Shown here piece by piece: positions 7,237-8,797 of a DNA stretch of 8,797 nucleotides. This DNA is from Solobacterium sp. (GTDB taxonomy: Bacteria > Bacillota_I > Bacilli_A > Erysipelotrichales > Erysipelotrichaceae). A program made the translations under genes and the position numbers. A model generated the notes under the pieces. The model did not search any database. It worked only from the letters and a program-made list of their open reading frames with translations, and was not told where the DNA came from. The stretch's first letter is position 1. Each line of letters opens with the position of its first letter. The stretch is from the NCBI GenBank assembly GCA_017514645.1, contig JAFWJP010000148.1, forward strand, positions 1 to 8,797, written 5' to 3'.

Positions 7237-7242
7237 GATGAC
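7224..7242 (+). promoter_or_regulatory. Small AT-rich hairpin between fusA and tuf
   Basis: GTTATCAT (7224-7231), loop AAA, then ATGATGAC (7235-7242): an 8-bp stem with one G-U pair when transcribed from upstream. It has no following T-run, so it is not a terminator. It overlaps the -10 of the proposed tuf promoter. In the readthrough mRNA it could be a processing or stability element; that role is only a guess. Confidence 0.35.
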
Positions 7243-7262
7243 GGAATAAAACTTAACTATAC

Positions 7263-7270
7263 AGGAGGAG
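7263..7270 (+). promoter_or_regulatory. Strong ribosome binding site of tuf
   Basis: AGGAGGAG contains the full anti-16S match AGGAGG and lies 7 bp before the tuf ATG, followed by an A/T-only spacer. It is the best ribosome site in the window, in line with very high EF-Tu output. Confidence 0.85.
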
Positions 7271-7277
7271 AAATTTT

Positions 7278-8471
7278 ATGGCTAAGGAACATTTTGACCG
7301 GTCGCTGGAACACGTAAATATCGGTACGATCGGTCACGTCGACCATGGTAAGACAACGCTTACAGCTGCGATCACAAAGTATCTGGCTGAGCATCCCGAG
7401 CACGGTAAGGCCGTATTCGAGGCTTACGACAAGATCGATAAGGCTCCGGAAGAGAGAGAGCGCGGTATCACGATCAACACAGCACACGTTGAGTACAACA
7501 CTCTGACACGTCACTATGCACACGTTGACTGCCCGGGGCACGCTGACTACATCAAGAACATGATTACAGGTGCTGCGCAGATGGATGGTGCGATCCTGGT
7601 CGTTGCTGCGACAGACGGACCGATGCCTCAGACACGTGAGCACATTCTGCTGTCCCGTCAGGTAGGCGTTCCCAAGATGGTCGTTTTCCTGAACAAGTGC
7701 GACATGGTTGACGATCCTGAGCTGATCGACCTGGTAGAGATGGAAGTCCGTGACCTGCTGACAGAGTACGGCTTCGAAGGTGATGATACACCGATCATCC
7801 GTGGTTCCGCTCTGAAGGCTCTGGAAGGCGATCCTGAGTGGCTCGCTCCGATCCAGGAGCTGCTGGATGCTGTTGACACTTGGATCCCGGCTCCGGTACA
7901 TGAGTTCGACAAGCCGTTCCTGATGGCTGTTGAAGATGTCTTCACAATCACAGGCCGCGGTACTGTCGCTACAGGCCGTGTTGAGCGTGGTAAGCTGAAC
8001 ATGAACGACCCGGTTGAAATCGTTGGTCTGGGTGAGACAAGGTCCACAGTCGTTACAGGTATCGAAATGTTCCGTAAGACGCTGGACTTCGCTCAGGCAG
8101 GTGACAACATCGGTGCGCTGCTCCGTGGTGTCAACCGTGACCAGGTTGAGCGTGGACAGGTTCTGGCAAAGCCGGGAACTGTTACACCGCACACGAAGTT
8201 CAAGGCACAGGTCTACGTACTGACAAAGGAAGAGGGCGGCCGTCATACACCGTTCGTCTCCAACTACCGTCCGCAGTTCTATTTCCGTACAACAGATGTT
8301 ACAGGTATCATCAAGCTTCCTGAGGGAACAGCTCTGTGCATGCCTGGTGACAACGTTGTCATGGACGTTGAGCTGCTGGCTCCGATCGCTGTTGAGCAGG
8401 GAACGAAGTTCTCCATCCGTGAGGGTGGCCGTACAGTCGGTTCCGGCAACATCATCGAGATCGAAGAGTAA
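7278..8471 (+). CDS. tuf: Translation elongation factor Tu
   Basis: GTPase that carries aminoacyl-tRNA to the ribosomal A site; usually among the most abundant proteins in the cell. It has 397 residues, the normal length. G motifs: GHVDHGKT (19-26), RGITIN (62-67, with T65), DCPGHADY (84-91, catalytic H88), NKCD (139-142) and [10 protein letters not shown] (G5). Domain II carries [13 protein letters not shown], and domain III carries [21 protein letters not shown] and IREGGRTVG. The C-terminus is an acidic IIEIEE. It is the last gene of the str cluster, 73 bp after fusA, with its own probable promoter and a terminator 15 bp after the stop. Ser in KFSIREGG, where E. coli has Ala375, is common in Bacillota and not by itself a sign of kirromycin resistance. 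No second tuf copy lies in this window. Confidence 0.99.
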   Translation: MAKEHFDRSLEHVNIGTIGHVDHGKTTLTAAITKYLAEHPEHGKAVFEAYDKIDKAPEERERGITINTAHVEYNTLTRHYAHVDCPGHADYIKNMITGAAQMDGAILVVAATDGPMPQTREHILLSRQVGVPKMVVFLNKCDMVDDPELIDLVEMEVRDLLTEYGFEGDDTPIIRGSALKALEGDPEWLAPIQELLDAVDTWIPAPVHEFDKPFLMAVEDVFTITGRGTVATGRVERGKLNMNDPVEIVGLGETRSTVVTGIEMFRKTLDFAQAGDNIGALLRGVNRDQVERGQVLAKPGTVTPHTKFKAQVYVLTKEEGGRHTPFVSNYRPQFYFRTTDVTGIIKLPEGTALCMPGDNVVMDVELLAPIAVEQGTKFSIREGGRTVGSGNIIEIEE

Positions 8472-8485
8472 TCCGGTTGAACACG

Positions 8486-8515
8486 AAGACCGTCGGATGA
8501 ATCCGGCGGTCTTTT
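8486..8515 (+). terminator. Intrinsic terminator of the str operon
   Basis: An 11-bp stem with one G-U pair (AAGACCGTCGG at 8486-8496, CCGGCGGTCTT at 8503-8513) and the 6-nt loop ATGAAT, running into TTTT. It begins 15 bp after the tuf stop and separates the str cluster from the downstream RNase gene. Confidence 0.9.
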
Positions 8516-8516
8516 A

Positions 8517-8525
8517 TGTTATCAT
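8517..8525 (+). promoter_or_regulatory. Possible extended -10 element for the RNase gene
   Basis: TGTTATCAT is a TGn extended -10 with hexamer TATCAT, immediately after the tuf terminator. Transcription about 7 bp downstream would start at or within a base or so of the ATG at 8532, giving a leaderless or nearly leaderless mRNA. The -35 position (ATGAAT, 8497-8502) is weak and falls in the terminator loop. No ribosome site is visible apart from a weak GGGC. Confidence 0.35.
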
Positions 8526-8531
8526 GGGCAT

Positions 8532-8797
8532 ATGAAGAAGAAACTGCCGGTATTGATCATGCTGTTTGCCCTGCTTGCGGGCCTGCTTTTCTTCGGCAGG
8601 CCGAAGCCTGAGATTCCGGCAGAACCAGTACCGTCCGCACCGCCTATCACAGAACCGACCGCAGTACCTGTTACTGAGCCGTCCACGGCGCCTGTTACTG
8701 CGACGGTGCAGGAAGACGGGGTCTACGACACAAAGGACGAAGTTGCGGAGTATATCCACATCTACGGACATCTTCCTTCCAATTACATGACCAAGAA
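8532..8797 (+). CDS. Secreted barnase-family ribonuclease, N-terminal part
   Basis: The frame is open from ATG 8532 through the window edge (88 codons plus 2 bases). MKKK is followed by a hydrophobic stretch (about 5-22), a signal peptide or membrane anchor. A Pro/Thr/Glu-rich linker (about 24-60) comes next. From residue 64 the sequence YDTKDEVAEYIHIYGHLPSN followed by YMTK matches the start of the barnase (RNase N1/T1-like) domain, which in barnase reads FDGVADYLQTYHKLPDNYITK. Barnase-type enzymes cut RNA after guanine outside the cell. Its catalytic Glu, Arg and His lie further downstream and are not visible, so activity cannot be judged. No barstar-like inhibitor gene is visible; one could follow beyond the edge. 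There is no clear ribosome site, and 8532 is the only reasonable start because the ATGs at 8516 and 8524 are in other frames. Confidence 0.85.
   Translation, partial: MKKKLPVLIMLFALLAGLLFFGRPKPEIPAEPVPSAPPITEPTAVPVTEPSTAPVTATVQEDGVYDTKDEVAEYIHIYGHLPSNYMTK
8643..8702 (+). repeat. 24-bp degenerate tandem repeat encoding a Pro/Thr linker
   Basis: Two full units and part of a third with an exact 24-bp period encode PITEPTAV, PVTEPSTA and PVTA. The 10-mer CCTGTTACTG recurs at 8667 and 8691. This is a typical flexible wall- or surface-spanning linker between the signal/anchor segment and the RNase domain, and it may vary in copy number between strains. Confidence 0.65.

Noticed and set aside
7224..7242. 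The fusA-tuf hairpin as a terminator or attenuator
   Set aside because: The stem is AT-rich and is followed by GGAATAAAAC, not a T-run; termination here is unlikely.
7257..8246. A 329-codon open frame on the minus strand opposite tuf
   Set aside because: Same cause as the frame opposite fusA. The translated sequence resembles no family, and EF-Tu on the plus strand accounts for the region.
8386..8445. Ser in the EF-Tu KFSIREGG segment as a kirromycin-resistance mark
   Set aside because: E. coli has Ala375 here and changes there give resistance, but Ser is the usual residue in many Bacillota, including Bacillus subtilis, so it says nothing special.

Overview
The window is an ordinary chromosomal segment of a low-to-mid G+C Gram-positive bacterium (Bacillota). 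S12 has the Bacillus-type insertion of about 13 residues that E. coli S12 lacks. Shine-Dalgarno sequences are strong, sigma-A-type promoter hexamers are clear, and both terminators are hairpins with T-runs. Protein character (EF-Tu, EF-G, S12) and roughly half G+C composition suggest Erysipelotrichia or a neighbouring class. That placement is an impression from memory, not a computed one.

Left part (1-3911): three metabolic or peptide-processing genes. A glycerophosphodiester phosphodiesterase (minus strand, cut off by the left edge) is divergent from pepF, an M3-family oligoendopeptidase (plus). pepF converges on an AbgB-like M20 amidohydrolase (minus), and one hairpin between the two stop codons can terminate both transcripts.

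Middle and right (about 3912-8515): the str translation cluster rpsL-rpsG-fusA-tuf (S12, S7, EF-G, EF-Tu), all on the plus strand. It starts from a near-consensus promoter (TTGACA, 17 bp, TAGAAT) and has a leader of about 96 nt that folds into a long imperfect hairpin plus a second small one. A second good promoter (TTGAAA, 17 bp, TAAAAT) lies between fusA and tuf, so EF-Tu can be made in excess of the rest. A strong terminator follows tuf.

Right edge (8532 on): the N-terminus of a secreted barnase-family ribonuclease. It has a signal peptide and a Pro/Thr-rich linker of 8-residue repeats, then the first helix region of the RNase domain. Its best promoter element predicts a transcript with almost no 5' leader.

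I found no mobile element, CRISPR array, tRNA or rRNA gene, and no cluster that looks like a new multi-gene system. The points most worth a second look are the structured rpsL leader, a Gln in EF-G where a fusidic-acid-contacting His is usual, the tuf-specific promoter, and the leader-poor secreted RNase gene.
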